The notes under the pieces were generated by a model. That model saw nothing but the letters and a program-made list of their open reading frames with translations. It was not told the origin of the DNA and searched no databases. From Rhizobium sp. Q54 (GTDB lineage: Bacteria > Pseudomonadota > Alphaproteobacteria > Rhizobiales > Xanthobacteraceae), in NCBI GenBank assembly GCA_945870035.1, contig CAMBQQ010000001.1:23809-87808 (forward strand): 64,000 bases of DNA. The letters run 5' to 3'. This document shows, one piece after another, positions 54,782 through 62,881 of the stretch; position 1 is the stretch's first letter, and every line of letters begins with the position of its first letter. The translations under genes and the position numbers were made by a program.

Positions 54782-55561
54782 ATGGTCGAAATCACGCTGC
54801 CGAAGAACTCCAAGGTCACCGAAGGCAAGACCTGGCCGCGCACGTCGCACGCCACCAACCTGACCGAGTTCAAGATCTACCGCTGGAATCCGGATGACGG
54901 CGCCAATCCGCACATCGACACTTATTATGTCGATCGCGACAATTGCGGCCCGATGGTTCTCGACGCGCTGATCTGGATCAAGAACAACGTCGACCCGACG
55001 CTGACGTTTCGCCGCTCCTGCCGCGAGGGCGTCTGCGGCTCCTGCGCGATGAACATCGACGGCACCAACACGCTCGCCTGCACCAAGGCGATCGACGACA
55101 ACAAGACGCCGCTCAAGGTCTATCCGCTGCCGCACCAGCCGGTGGTCAAGGATCTGGTGCCGGACCTGAAGAACTTCTACGCGCAATACGCCTCGATCGA
55201 GCCATGGCTGCACACCGTGTCGCCGACGCCTGAAAAGGAATGGAAGCAGAGCCACGAGGACCGCAGCAAGCTCGACGGCATGTACGAATGCATCCTGTGC
55301 GCCTGCTGCTCGACCTCATGCCCGAGCTATTGGTGGAATTCGGATCGTTATCTCGGCCCCGCCGCTTTGTTGCAGGCCAATCGCTGGGTGCAGGATTCGC
55401 GCGATGAGGCGACCGGCGAGCGGCTCGACAATCTCGAGGACCCGTTCCGGCTGTACCGGTGCCACACCATCATGAACTGCTCCAAGGCCTGCCCGAAGGG
55501 GCTCAATCCGGCCAAGGAAATCGCCACGCTGAAGAAGGCGCTGGTCGACAGGCAAGTCTGA
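54782..55561 (+). CDS. sdhB: succinate dehydrogenase iron-sulfur protein SdhB
   Basis: Iron-sulfur subunit of 259 residues passing electrons to quinone. [2Fe-2S] ligands in [19 protein letters not shown], then [16 protein letters not shown] for [4Fe-4S] and [17 protein letters not shown] for [3Fe-4S]. Starts one base after the sdhA stop. Its TGA stop lies within the first copy of a 13-bp tandem repeat that continues past the gene (55552-55602). End of sdhCDAB. Confidence 0.97.
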   Translation: MVEITLPKNSKVTEGKTWPRTSHATNLTEFKIYRWNPDDGANPHIDTYYVDRDNCGPMVLDALIWIKNNVDPTLTFRRSCREGVCGSCAMNIDGTNTLACTKAIDDNKTPLKVYPLPHQPVVKDLVPDLKNFYAQYASIEPWLHTVSPTPEKEWKQSHEDRSKLDGMYECILCACCSTSCPSYWWNSDRYLGPAALLQANRWVQDSRDEATGERLDNLEDPFRLYRCHTIMNCSKACPKGLNPAKEIATLKKALVDRQV

Positions 55562-55602
55562 TTTGCAAGTCTGATTTGCAAGTCTAATTTGCAGGTCTGA
55601 TC
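55552..55602 (+). repeat. 13-bp tandem repeat across the sdhB stop
   Basis: Three copies of GCAAGTCTGATTT (55552-55564, 55565-55577, 55578-55590 with one change) and a degenerate fourth (55591-55602). The sdhB stop is the TGA at 55559-55561 in the first copy. Confidence 0.9.
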
Positions 55603-55696
55603 GGGACAGCTTTTTCGCGATCTCAAATCGACATGGCGCGGGTGGCGCCAGCCGCCGTTATTGCCTAAGCTCCCGGAAATATTTTTTGGGAGGACA

Positions 55697-56692
55697 ATGA
55701 CGATGACGATGCGAATGACGGTCCGCAACCTGGGCCTTTCTCTTCTGGCCGCCGCGCTGCTGACCGGGGCCATCGGGCGCCCGGCTCAGGCGCAGAAATA
55801 TCCCGACCATCCGGTGAAGATCGTCCTTCCGCTCGGCGCTGGCGGCGTCGGCGACATCACCGCGCGCATTCTTGCCGATAAGCTCGGCGAGAAAATGGGC
55901 GAGCGCTTCGTCGTTGAGAACATGCCCGGAGCGGGCGGCATTACCGCGATGCGATCCGTCATTGCGTCCCCCGCCGACGGTTATACTTTGCTGCTGGGAA
56001 CCGGCGGCATTGCCAGTTCCATCCCGCTTTACAAGCAGTTTCCGGTCGACGTCCTGAAGGACCTGACGCCGGTTTCGTCGCTTGGCTATTTCGATTGCCT
56101 TCTGGTCACCAATGGCGAGTCCGAGTTCAAGACGCTGGCCGACTTCCTGAAGGCGGCCAAAGCCAGCCCCGGCAAGCTCAATATCGGCACCATCAGCGCC
56201 GGCGGCGTCCAGAACCTGACGGCGAACTACTTCAAGCAGGCGGCCGGTATCGACGTCGTCGTCGTTCCGTTCAAGACCACGCCGGAAGCGGTTGTCGCGC
56301 TGTTGCGCAACGACGTCCATATGGTGATCGATTTCTACGCCGCGCTCAAAGGCAACGTGGCCGACGGCAAGTTGAAGGCTGTCGCCTGGGCCGGACCGAC
56401 TCCGTCTCCGGCGCTGCCCGATGTAAAAACCGCGGCGTCGCAGGGTGTGAAAGGCTTTGAAGCCAATTCCTGGAACTCGATCTACGTCAAGGCGGGAACG
56501 CCGCCGGCCGTGATCGAAACGATCAACAAGGCGATGCGCGAAGTCCTGAGCGACGCCACCGTCAAGTCCAAATTGCTTGCCCTCGGCATCGACTCGAAGC
56601 CCAGCACGCCGGCCCAGATGGACGCGCAGATGCGCGGCGACATCAAGAAGTGGGCCGAGGTGATCGAGAAGGCCGGCATCGCAAAGCGCTAA
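55697..56692 (+). CDS. tripartite tricarboxylate transporter substrate-binding protein (Bug family)
   Basis: Periplasmic receptor of 331 residues with signal peptide (about 8-32, ending PAQAQKYPDHPVKIVLP). Bug-family marks: VKIVLPLGAGGVGDITARILADKLGEKMG, VENMPGAGGITAMRSV, DGYTLLLGTGG and GVKGFEANSWNSIYVKAGTP. The ATG at 55697 has GGGAGGACA just upstream. No tctA or tctB membrane genes are near, as common for the many orphan Bug receptors of such genomes. Ligand probably a carboxylic acid, not determinable here. Confidence 0.93.
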   Translation: MTMTMRMTVRNLGLSLLAAALLTGAIGRPAQAQKYPDHPVKIVLPLGAGGVGDITARILADKLGEKMGERFVVENMPGAGGITAMRSVIASPADGYTLLLGTGGIASSIPLYKQFPVDVLKDLTPVSSLGYFDCLLVTNGESEFKTLADFLKAAKASPGKLNIGTISAGGVQNLTANYFKQAAGIDVVVVPFKTTPEAVVALLRNDVHMVIDFYAALKGNVADGKLKAVAWAGPTPSPALPDVKTAASQGVKGFEANSWNSIYVKAGTPPAVIETINKAMREVLSDATVKSKLLALGIDSKPSTPAQMDAQMRGDIKKWAEVIEKAGIAKR

Positions 56693-56710
56693 ACGGTCCA
56701 CCGCGCGATC

Positions 56711-56735
56711 GGAACATTCGTACCGTCCTCACGTT
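56711..56735 (+). promoter_or_regulatory. EcfG-type promoter inside a palindrome
   Basis: GGAAC (56711-56715), 16-bp spacer, CGTT (56732-56735), an exact EcfG consensus. The -10 box lies in the left arm of the hairpin 56724-56759. The expected start, near 56741-56743, falls in the hairpin loop. Confidence 0.75.
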
Positions 56736-56759
56736 GTTTTAGCCAACAACGTGAGGACG
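56724..56759 (+). promoter_or_regulatory. 15-bp perfect hairpin with the SD in its 3' arm
   Basis: CGTCCTCACGTTGTT (56724-56738) pairs perfectly with 56745-56759; the loop is TTAGCC. The GAGGA at 56753-56757, 4 nt from the ATG at 56762, pairs with TCCTC in the 5' arm. It would lock the SD in transcripts coming from upstream but not in transcripts starting in the loop. Confidence 0.85.
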
Positions 56760-56761
56760 TC

Positions 56762-57238
56762 ATGGCCGACAACGATACCGATCGCGTCTGGGAACTGACG
56801 AAGAAAATTCCGATCTGCATGCTGTCCACATGGACGGGAAAGGAATTGCGCGCCCGGCCGATGGATGCGCGCGCCCGGCCGGACGAAAACACCATTTATT
56901 TCCTGACCGACGCGCGGCACCACAAGGACGATGAGATCGCGCAGTATCCGCAGGTGATGCTGGCCTTCGCCGACACCGACTCGATGAAATTCTTGTCGCT
57001 GTCCGGCCGCGCCATCGTCAGCAACGACCGCGCCAAGATCAAGGAACTCTGGGAGCCGACCGCGCAGGCGTGGTGGAAGGACGAGAACGATCCCAACATC
57101 CGGGTCCTGAAGGTCACCCCGACCGAAGCGGAGTTCTGGGATGGTCCCGGCAAGGTTGTCAGCATGGTCAAAATGATGATGGCCGCCGCCACCGGCAGCC
57201 GCCCGAATATCGGCGAAAACCGCAAGGTTTCGATGTAA
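56762..57238 (+). CDS. pyridoxamine 5'-phosphate oxidase family protein, general stress type
   Basis: FMN-binding split-barrel protein of 158 residues resembling the general stress protein 26 group of the PPOX family. Recognisable: MLSTWTGKELRARPMDARARPDENTIYFLTD, KDDEIAQYPQVMLAFAD, SGRAIVSNDRAKIKELW and AWWKDENDPNIRVLKV. The EcfG promoter and hairpin directly before it fit a stress role. Starts at the ATG at 56762, 4 nt after GAGGA. Redox or detoxification function is inferred; vitamin B6 synthesis is unlikely. Confidence 0.87.
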   Translation: MADNDTDRVWELTKKIPICMLSTWTGKELRARPMDARARPDENTIYFLTDARHHKDDEIAQYPQVMLAFADTDSMKFLSLSGRAIVSNDRAKIKELWEPTAQAWWKDENDPNIRVLKVTPTEAEFWDGPGKVVSMVKMMMAAATGSRPNIGENRKVSM

Positions 57239-57354
57239 TCGGCGCGATTCACACCGATAACCCTCTTCGCGAGGACAACCCGATCCGCAACTTATGCTTG
57301 CCTGAGTTGTATTGCTGACGCACTCTTAGCCTTGTGGGGGCTGAGGGTGTCGCG

Positions 57355-58524
57355 TTGCGTTGGGGCCGCGTTGGATCGGCGATTGTCTTCGTGCTGTTGG
57401 CCGGTGCCTGTGCGCCGGTCAGCCGGTTACCGGCATTGGACGAGAATGCCGTCGAGTCCGAACAGCGTCTTGAGCAGATTGCGCACATCCGCAAATACTA
57501 TGCCGAACTGCACCGCGTCGACACGGTCGCCTTCCGCATCCGCACAGCCAACCGGGCAGACTGCCACGGCTGGGAGTCGGCGCAGATCGGCCTGCATGCG
57601 GCAACGCCGCAGAGCCTGCCGCGCAAGTATCGCTCCTACTCGCGCGAAGCGCTCGATCTGACCTGGGCGCGGCCGACAGTCATCTCGGTGGTGGAGAATT
57701 CGCCGGCGTCAGAGGCCGGCATCGTCAGCGGTGACGAAATCATCGCGTTCAACGGCGAACTCATTCCGGTGACCGGCACCGCCGGCTGGATAGCCGGCTG
57801 GCTCAAGCATCACGGCGCAAGACCCTTGCAAGCGAACATTCGGCGCGACGGCGAAGACCGCACCGTGACCATCAACCCGGTGATGGGCTGCGCTATTCCG
57901 ATAAACTACGTGACCGACGACGTAGTGAACGCATCGACGGACGGCAAAAGGATCACCGTTCATTCTGCCTTCGTCACGCTGACCAAGACTGACGCCCAAC
58001 TCGCGCTTGTGATTGGTCATGAACTGGCGCACGCAAACCTCGGTCACATCGACAAAAGAATTTTCAACGCGGCACTCGGCTGGGTCGGCGGCACAGCAAT
58101 CGATGTCGGCATTCTCGCCGGCGGTATTTCCACAGGCGGCGCCTTTGGCAAGGAGTTCAAAAAAGCGGGGCTGCGCGCCTATAGCGTCAACTTCGAGCGC
58201 GAAGCCGATTATGTCGGTGCTTACTACGCCGCGCGCGCGGGTTACGACCTCAATGGCGTTGAAGAAGTCTGGCGCGCTGTCGGCCTATCGCATCCCGACT
58301 CTATTCGCCTTGCCAGCACTCACCCGATTACCGCAGTGCGTTTCGTGCAAATAAGAAAAGTCGCCGAGGAAATCGCCGACAAGCGCCGGCGCAATCTGCC
58401 GCTGGTGCCGGAATTGAAATTCATGCAGGCAGAAAGCGAGCCGGAGCCGCAAAGCGCCAACACCTCTGATTATGCGCATTCCTTGGAGAGACACAGCTTC
58501 TCCAGCTCCGGAAACGGCTTATAG
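57355..58524 (+). CDS. lipoprotein M48 metalloprotease with PDZ domain
   Basis: Envelope zinc protease of about 389 residues. Lipobox LLAGAC near residue 18, a PDZ domain at about 105-165 (VVENSPASEAGIVSGDEIIAFNGELI), then the M48 active site HELAH (about H222, E223, H226) and the third ligand in FEREADYVGAYYA (about E283). A TTG start at 57355 with GAGGG upstream gives an ideal signal peptide; a GTG at 57334 would add seven residues. Resembles quality-control proteases of the BepA/YfgC group, but smaller. Its 3' end overlaps a convergent lipoprotein gene by 55 bp. Confidence 0.87.
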   Translation: MRWGRVGSAIVFVLLAGACAPVSRLPALDENAVESEQRLEQIAHIRKYYAELHRVDTVAFRIRTANRADCHGWESAQIGLHAATPQSLPRKYRSYSREALDLTWARPTVISVVENSPASEAGIVSGDEIIAFNGELIPVTGTAGWIAGWLKHHGARPLQANIRRDGEDRTVTINPVMGCAIPINYVTDDVVNASTDGKRITVHSAFVTLTKTDAQLALVIGHELAHANLGHIDKRIFNAALGWVGGTAIDVGILAGGISTGGAFGKEFKKAGLRAYSVNFEREADYVGAYYAARAGYDLNGVEEVWRAVGLSHPDSIRLASTHPITAVRFVQIRKVAEEIADKRRRNLPLVPELKFMQAESEPEPQSANTSDYAHSLERHSFSSSGNGL

Positions 58525-58895
58525 GCGGCGTTGACGCACTGGTCCTTGGTCGCGGCGACAAACTGGTTCAGCCGCCCGGCATAGAATACCGCTATGTGAG
58601 TTGTGACCCCGGTGTACCGTTTTGCCGAGTCGCGCGAATTCTCCCGAACACAAACAACGTAACGCGGCTCACGGCCGACAGGCATCAGCGCCGGCTCGCT
58701 GATTGCAGCGTCTCGCACGTTGGTCGGATCGCCGAGCGTTTGTCTCAGAGTGTCGAGAATTTCCTGCTTGTAATTGACGGGAACGATATTGGGATCGGGC
58801 TCTTTCGGCTTGCCGAGGTATTCGTTGGCCCCGCAGCCCGCCACCGCCAGAGCAAAGGCGGCAGCAACAGCGATCCGCAGCACGCGTGTCGTCAT
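58470..58895 (-). CDS. small lipoprotein, unknown
   Basis: Protein of 141 residues with a lipoprotein signal (VAAAFALAVAGC, Cys at 21). The mature part contains KQEILDTLRQTLGDPTNVRDA, ALMPVGREPRYVVCVRENSR and FVAATKDQCVNAAYKPFPEL, with three further Cys. No family assigned. It follows argG by 29 bp on the same strand, and overlaps the end of the M48 protease gene by 55 bp on the opposite strand. The ATG at 58895 gives the signal; a longer frame upstream is rejected. Confidence 0.75.
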   Translation of the reverse strand: MTTRVLRIAVAAAFALAVAGCGANEYLGKPKEPDPNIVPVNYKQEILDTLRQTLGDPTNVRDAAISEPALMPVGREPRYVVCVRENSRDSAKRYTGVTTHIAVFYAGRLNQFVAATKDQCVNAAYKPFPELEKLCLSKECA

Positions 58896-58924
58896 CGGAA
58901 ATCTCCCGGTCGAAAAGGCTTCTC

Positions 58925-60160
58925 TCAATCCTTCTTCAGCGTCCGCTTGCGCTGCGCCAGAGTACGCAGCCGCAACGCATTGAGTTTGATGAACCCTTGC
59001 GCATCCTTCTGGTCATAAGCGCCCTTGTCGTCCTCGAAGGTGACGAGCGTCGAGGAGTAGAGCGACGCCTTGCTCTCGCGCCCGGTGACGATGACATTGC
59101 CCTTGTAGAGCTTGAGCCGCACCTCGCCCTCGACCATCTCCTGCGATTTGTCGATCAGCGCCTGCAACATCTCGCGCTCGGGCGAGAACCAGAAGCCGTT
59201 GTAGATCAGCTCGGCGTAACGCGGCATCAGCTCGTCCTTGAGATGGCCGGCGCCGCGGTCGAGCGTGATCGATTCGATGGCGCGGTGCGCCACCAGCAGG
59301 ATCGAGCCGCCCGGCGTTTCATAGACGCCGCGCGACTTCATGCCGACGAAGCGGTTCTCGACCAGATCGAGCCGGCCGATGCCGTTGTCGTGGCCGAGCT
59401 GGTTGAGCCGCGCCAGGATCGACGCCGGCGACAGCACGACGCCGTCGATCGACACCGCATCGCCCTTGGCAAAACCGATGGTGACCGAGGTCGCCCGGTC
59501 GGGCGCCTCCATCGGCGAGATGGTGCGTTGATAGACGATCGGCGGCGCCTCAACGGCGGGATCTTCGAGAACCTTGCCTTCGGACGACGAATGCAAAAGA
59601 TTGGCGTCGACCGAGAACGGCGACTCGCCTTCCTTGTCCTTGGCGATCGTGATCTGGTGATCGCGCGCGAACTTCAGCAGTTCCTCGCGGCCCTTGAATT
59701 CCCACTCGCGCCACGGCGCGATGATCTTGATGCCGGGCTCGAGCGCATAATAGCCAAGCTCGAAGCGGACCTGATCGTTGCCCTTGCCGGTGGCGCCGTG
59801 ACAGACGGCATCGGCGCCGACCTTTCGCGCGATCTCGATCTGGCGCTTGGCGATCAAGGGCCGCGCGATCGAGGTGCCGAGCAGATACTGGCCTTCATAG
59901 ACGGTGTTGGCGCGAAACATCGGGAAGACGAAGTCGCGAACGAATTCCTCGCGCAGGTCGTCGATGAAAATGTTCTCCGGCTTGATGCCGGCGCGCAGCG
60001 CTTTTTCGCGCGCCGGGGTCAGCTCTTCGCCCTGGCCGAGATCGGCGGTGAAAGTGACGACCTCGCAGCCGTAAGTGGTTTGCAGCCACTTCAGAATGAT
60101 CGAGGTGTCGAGCCCGCCGGAATAGGCCAGCACCACCTTCTTCACATCGCCTTTATTCAT
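58925..60160 (-). CDS. argG: argininosuccinate synthase ArgG
   Basis: ATP-dependent ligase joining citrulline and aspartate in arginine synthesis, 411 residues. The PP-loop is [17 protein letters not shown] at 10-26; [23 protein letters not shown] and [18 protein letters not shown] are conserved. It corresponds to the type 1 enzyme of most bacteria. It leads a run with a small lipoprotein gene 29 bp downstream. The 277-bp space to hupE, on the other strand, contains a DUF4198 remnant. Confidence 0.97.
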   Translation of the reverse strand: MNKGDVKKVVLAYSGGLDTSIILKWLQTTYGCEVVTFTADLGQGEELTPAREKALRAGIKPENIFIDDLREEFVRDFVFPMFRANTVYEGQYLLGTSIARPLIAKRQIEIARKVGADAVCHGATGKGNDQVRFELGYYALEPGIKIIAPWREWEFKGREELLKFARDHQITIAKDKEGESPFSVDANLLHSSSEGKVLEDPAVEAPPIVYQRTISPMEAPDRATSVTIGFAKGDAVSIDGVVLSPASILARLNQLGHDNGIGRLDLVENRFVGMKSRGVYETPGGSILLVAHRAIESITLDRGAGHLKDELMPRYAELIYNGFWFSPEREMLQALIDKSQEMVEGEVRLKLYKGNVIVTGRESKASLYSSTLVTFEDDKGAYDQKDAQGFIKLNALRLRTLAQRKRTLKKD

Positions 60161-60324
60161 TGATCGCCCTTGAGAATTAGCCGGAATGCGGCCGAAAATC
60201 CGGTCGGACTATAGGCGGAGCAGCCTTGGGCGCAAGCGCGTCCGGCGTGCGGCCATGGTTGCAATCTGGCACTGTCGTCCCAGGGAATGCAATCTTTTGT
60301 TGTAGACGAAAATTCTCGCCCCGT

Positions 60325-60441
60325 GCCTATGAGATCGTGCCGGACAACGATCCGGCCGCGCTGTCGGGAGGATTGCGCGCACGTATACTCCACCAGGGCA
60401 AGCCGCTTGCCGGGTTGACCTTCGAGGTATCGAAGCCATGA
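60325..60441 (+). pseudogene. remnant of a DUF4198 protein gene
   Basis: About 38 codons reading AYEIVPDNDPAALSGGLRAR then ILHQGKPLAGLTFEVSKP and a stop. This resembles the middle of DUF4198 periplasmic proteins (pattern EIVP..NP..L..G...V.VL..GKPLAG), which often accompany HupE/UreJ-type metal permeases. No intact N- or C-terminal parts flank it. The stop overlaps the hupE start (ATGA), so its translation may still couple to hupE. Confidence 0.45.
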
Positions 60442-61547
60442 TGGCAAAGCTGGCGCAAAGGCTGGCACAAGTCCTGTTGCTTTGCCTGTTGTGGCCGGCA
60501 GCCGCGTCCGGCCACGAGATCGGCACCAGCAATGTCCGGCTGACATTGCACGACGACCGCACCTGGTCGGCCGAGATCGCCACCGCGCCGACGGCGCTCG
60601 CCAGCAAGATCGGCCCGCAAGCGGGCCAGCCGCGCGTCGCAGACCTGACCGCCGATATCGTCCGCACGCGGCTGAATGCAGCAACGCAGATCATCGCCGA
60701 CTATATCGAGGTGCGCTTCGACGGCGCGGTATCGCCGGTCCGCGTTTCGGTGGTGCAGGTCGAGATGCCCGCCGACAACGCCCTGCCCGCTTTTGTCGTT
60801 CTGCGCGCCGAAGGACCGGTTCCCGCCAATGCCAAAGTGGTCACATGGCGCTATGGCCTGGTCTATTCGACCTATGCGGTCGTCTTTGCCGAGGAGAGCG
60901 GCGGCAGCCCGGTGACGCAATGGCTCGATAGTGATGCCGAGAGCAAGCCGTTTGATATTCGCGGCAGCCGCCCGCCGCCGTCGCGGCTCGATATCGTCTT
61001 GCAATATCTAACGCTCGGCTTTGAGCATATCGTACCGGAAGGGCTCGACCATATCCTGTTTGTGCTCGGCATTTTCCTTTTGACGCCGCGGCTGAAGCCG
61101 ATCCTGGTGCAGGTTACCGCCTTCACTATCGCGCATTCGGTCACGCTCGGCCTCACGATGTACGGCGTGCTGTCGCTGCCGTCGCACATCGTCGAGCCGC
61201 TGATTTCGCTGTCGATCGCCTATGTCGCCATCGAGAACATCGTCACCTCGAGGCTGACGCCGTGGCGGCCGGTGCTGGTGTTCGGCTTCGGCCTCATTCA
61301 CGGCATGGGCTTTGCCGGCGCGCTCAGTGAGCTGCGTCTGCCGCGCGAGGAGATCATCCCGGCGCTGATCAGCTTCAATGTCGGCATTGAACTGGCGCAG
61401 CTCGCCGTGATCGCCGCCGCCTATTTCGCGGTGTCGTTCTGGGTCGGCGATAAATACTGGTACCGCGCCCGCGTCGTCATGCCGGTCTGCGCGGCCATCG
61501 CCGCCGCCGGCCTGTTCTGGACGGTGCAGCGAATACTGGAAACTTAG
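60438..61547 (+). CDS. HupE/UreJ family membrane protein
   Basis: Protein of 369 residues with a signal peptide (to about 25, ending ASGHEIG), a periplasmic domain of 160 residues, and six to seven helices from residue 190 on. The HupE signature H-x5-DH is in FEHIVPEGLDHILFVLG, with FTIAHSVTLGLTMYG and FGLIHGMGFAGAL. HupE proteins are probably nickel or cobalt permeases; those with this long N-terminal domain are of unknown substrate. Start overlaps a short DUF4198 remnant by 4 bp. It meets the convergent 106-aa gene with a 4-bp overlap. Confidence 0.87.
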   Translation: MMAKLAQRLAQVLLLCLLWPAAASGHEIGTSNVRLTLHDDRTWSAEIATAPTALASKIGPQAGQPRVADLTADIVRTRLNAATQIIADYIEVRFDGAVSPVRVSVVQVEMPADNALPAFVVLRAEGPVPANAKVVTWRYGLVYSTYAVVFAEESGGSPVTQWLDSDAESKPFDIRGSRPPPSRLDIVLQYLTLGFEHIVPEGLDHILFVLGIFLLTPRLKPILVQVTAFTIAHSVTLGLTMYGVLSLPSHIVEPLISLSIAYVAIENIVTSRLTPWRPVLVFGFGLIHGMGFAGALSELRLPREEIIPALISFNVGIELAQLAVIAAAYFAVSFWVGDKYWYRARVVMPVCAAIAAAGLFWTVQRILET

Positions 61548-61864
61548 GCTGTCACATCCTCGTAGACATCGACATCGGCGGCACCGGCCAACATCGCCCG
61601 CCATCCGGTCAGGAAGGTGCGGATCATCGGATCGCTGGAGACCTTCTGGCGATTCATTTCCATCGCCGCATTGGCCTCGTATTCGATCTCGATGCAGAAT
61701 TGCGCCGGATCGTCGACATTCTGCAGGAAGCGAGGCTTGGTGCCGCCGAGGGCGCGATAGAACGGCGCCGAACTGCGCATCAGCATCAGCACCTGCGCCG
61801 GATCGCCGAGCGCCCGCATTTTCATTTGCAGCACGCGCCGCAGGGCTTTCTCCGCTTCCGCCAT
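61544..61864 (-). CDS. small hypothetical protein
   Basis: Cytoplasmic-looking protein of 106 residues without signal or membrane segment: KALRRVLQMKMRALGDPAQVLMLMRSS, APFYRALGGTKPRFLQNVDD and EANAAMEMNRQKVSSDPMIRTFL. The layout of strand-helix-strand-helix recalls dimeric alpha-beta barrel proteins (antibiotic monooxygenase-like), but no family is assigned. The ATG at 61864 has GGAGG 6 nt upstream. Overlaps hupE tail to tail by 4 bp and is divergent from mltB-like. Confidence 0.7.
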   Translation of the reverse strand: MAEAEKALRRVLQMKMRALGDPAQVLMLMRSSAPFYRALGGTKPRFLQNVDDPAQFCIEIEYEANAAMEMNRQKVSSDPMIRTFLTGWRAMLAGAADVDVYEDVTA

Positions 61865-61991
61865 CAAGAACCTCCGGTACGAGCCGCCTCAACCATGTCG
61901 GTTAATGTTACCGCGCAAACGCGCTACTGCGCCACCACGCGTTGCGATATTTCTGGTGCCCAGAGCTGAACTGTCACCATTGGGGCATTCG

Positions 61992-62828
61992 ATGTCAAAA
62001 GTTAACGCCAGTCTCGCCGCCGCCTTCGCCGGCGCCGTGCTGATCGCGGCCACGCCGGCGCTCGCCGCGCAGTGCAATCACAAAAGCGGCTTCACCGGCT
62101 TCCTCGCGGACTACAAGAAAGAAGCCGCCGCGCAGGGCATTTCCGCGCGCGGTCTCGCCGCGCTCGACGGCGTCACGCTCGACGAGGCGGTCATCGCCGC
62201 CGACCGCCGGCAGAAGGTTTTCAGCCAGACCTTCGAACAGTTTTCCGGCCGCATGATTTCGAAGAGCCGGCTCGCCATCGGCGAGCGGATGATGCTCACC
62301 CACGCCTCGATGCTGCAACGGATCGAAAAGCAGTATGGCGTGCCGGGCGCCGTCCTGGTGGCCATCTGGGGCCTGGAAACCGATTACGGCACCGTGCACG
62401 GCAAGCGCTCCATCGTGCGCTCGGTCGCCACTTTGGCCTATGACTGCCGCCGCTCCGAGAAATTCCACACCGAGTTGTATTCGGCGCTGCACATCATCGA
62501 CCGCGGCGACATGCCGGCCGCACAGATGGTCGGCGAATGGGCCGGCGAAATCGGCCAAACGCAGTTCCTGCCCAGCTCCTACGACAAGTATGCCGTCGAC
62601 TTCGACGGCAATGGCCGCCGCGACCTGGTCGGCAGCGTGCCGGATGTGCTCGCCTCGACCGCGAATTATCTCAAGGGCCATGGCTGGCAACGCGGCCAGG
62701 CTTGGGGTCCGGGCCAGCCGAACTTCGAGGCCATCAAGGCCTGGAACAAGGCCGAGGTTTACGCCAAAACCATCGCGCTGTTCGCCGAGAGGCTCAACGG
62801 CGGCAAAAGCAAACAAGCGAAAAACTGA
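61992..62828 (+). CDS. MltB/Slt35-type lytic murein transglycosylase
   Basis: Peptidoglycan lytic transglycosylase of 278 residues with a signal peptide (1-26, ALAAQC). Catalytic E129 in LVAIWGLETDYGT; the following GEWAGEIGQTQFLPSSYDKYAVDFDGNGRRDL is conserved for family GH103. It cleaves the glycan strand to form 1,6-anhydro ends. The lack of a lipobox suggests a soluble periplasmic form. The ATG at 61992 is preferred over an upstream frame. Ends in a good terminator. Confidence 0.92.
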   Translation: MSKVNASLAAAFAGAVLIAATPALAAQCNHKSGFTGFLADYKKEAAAQGISARGLAALDGVTLDEAVIAADRRQKVFSQTFEQFSGRMISKSRLAIGERMMLTHASMLQRIEKQYGVPGAVLVAIWGLETDYGTVHGKRSIVRSVATLAYDCRRSEKFHTELYSALHIIDRGDMPAAQMVGEWAGEIGQTQFLPSSYDKYAVDFDGNGRRDLVGSVPDVLASTANYLKGHGWQRGQAWGPGQPNFEAIKAWNKAEVYAKTIALFAERLNGGKSKQAKN

Positions 62829-62847
62829 TCGCCGACGCATAGCGACG

Positions 62848-62881
62848 AAAAAACGCCGGGTTTACACCCGGCGTTTTTTTT
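62848..62881. terminator. bidirectional terminator after the transglycosylase
   Basis: 14-bp stem AAAAAACGCCGGGT (62848-62861) / ACCCGGCGTTTTTT (62866-62879), loop TTAC, with T-runs on both strands. It also ends the convergent PAP2 gene, whose stop touches it. Confidence 0.93.

Noticed and set aside
55552-55602. CRISPR-like direct repeats
   Set aside because: 13-bp units are directly adjacent with no spacers and no cas genes nearby.
56724-56759. RNA thermometer controlling the stress flavoprotein
   Set aside because: The hairpin does pair the SD, but an exact EcfG promoter places the transcript start in its loop, so the main mRNA would not form it.
58886-60163. 425-codon reading frame antisense to argG
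   Set aside because: Same codon-bias artefact; the opposite strand encodes a complete argininosuccinate synthase.
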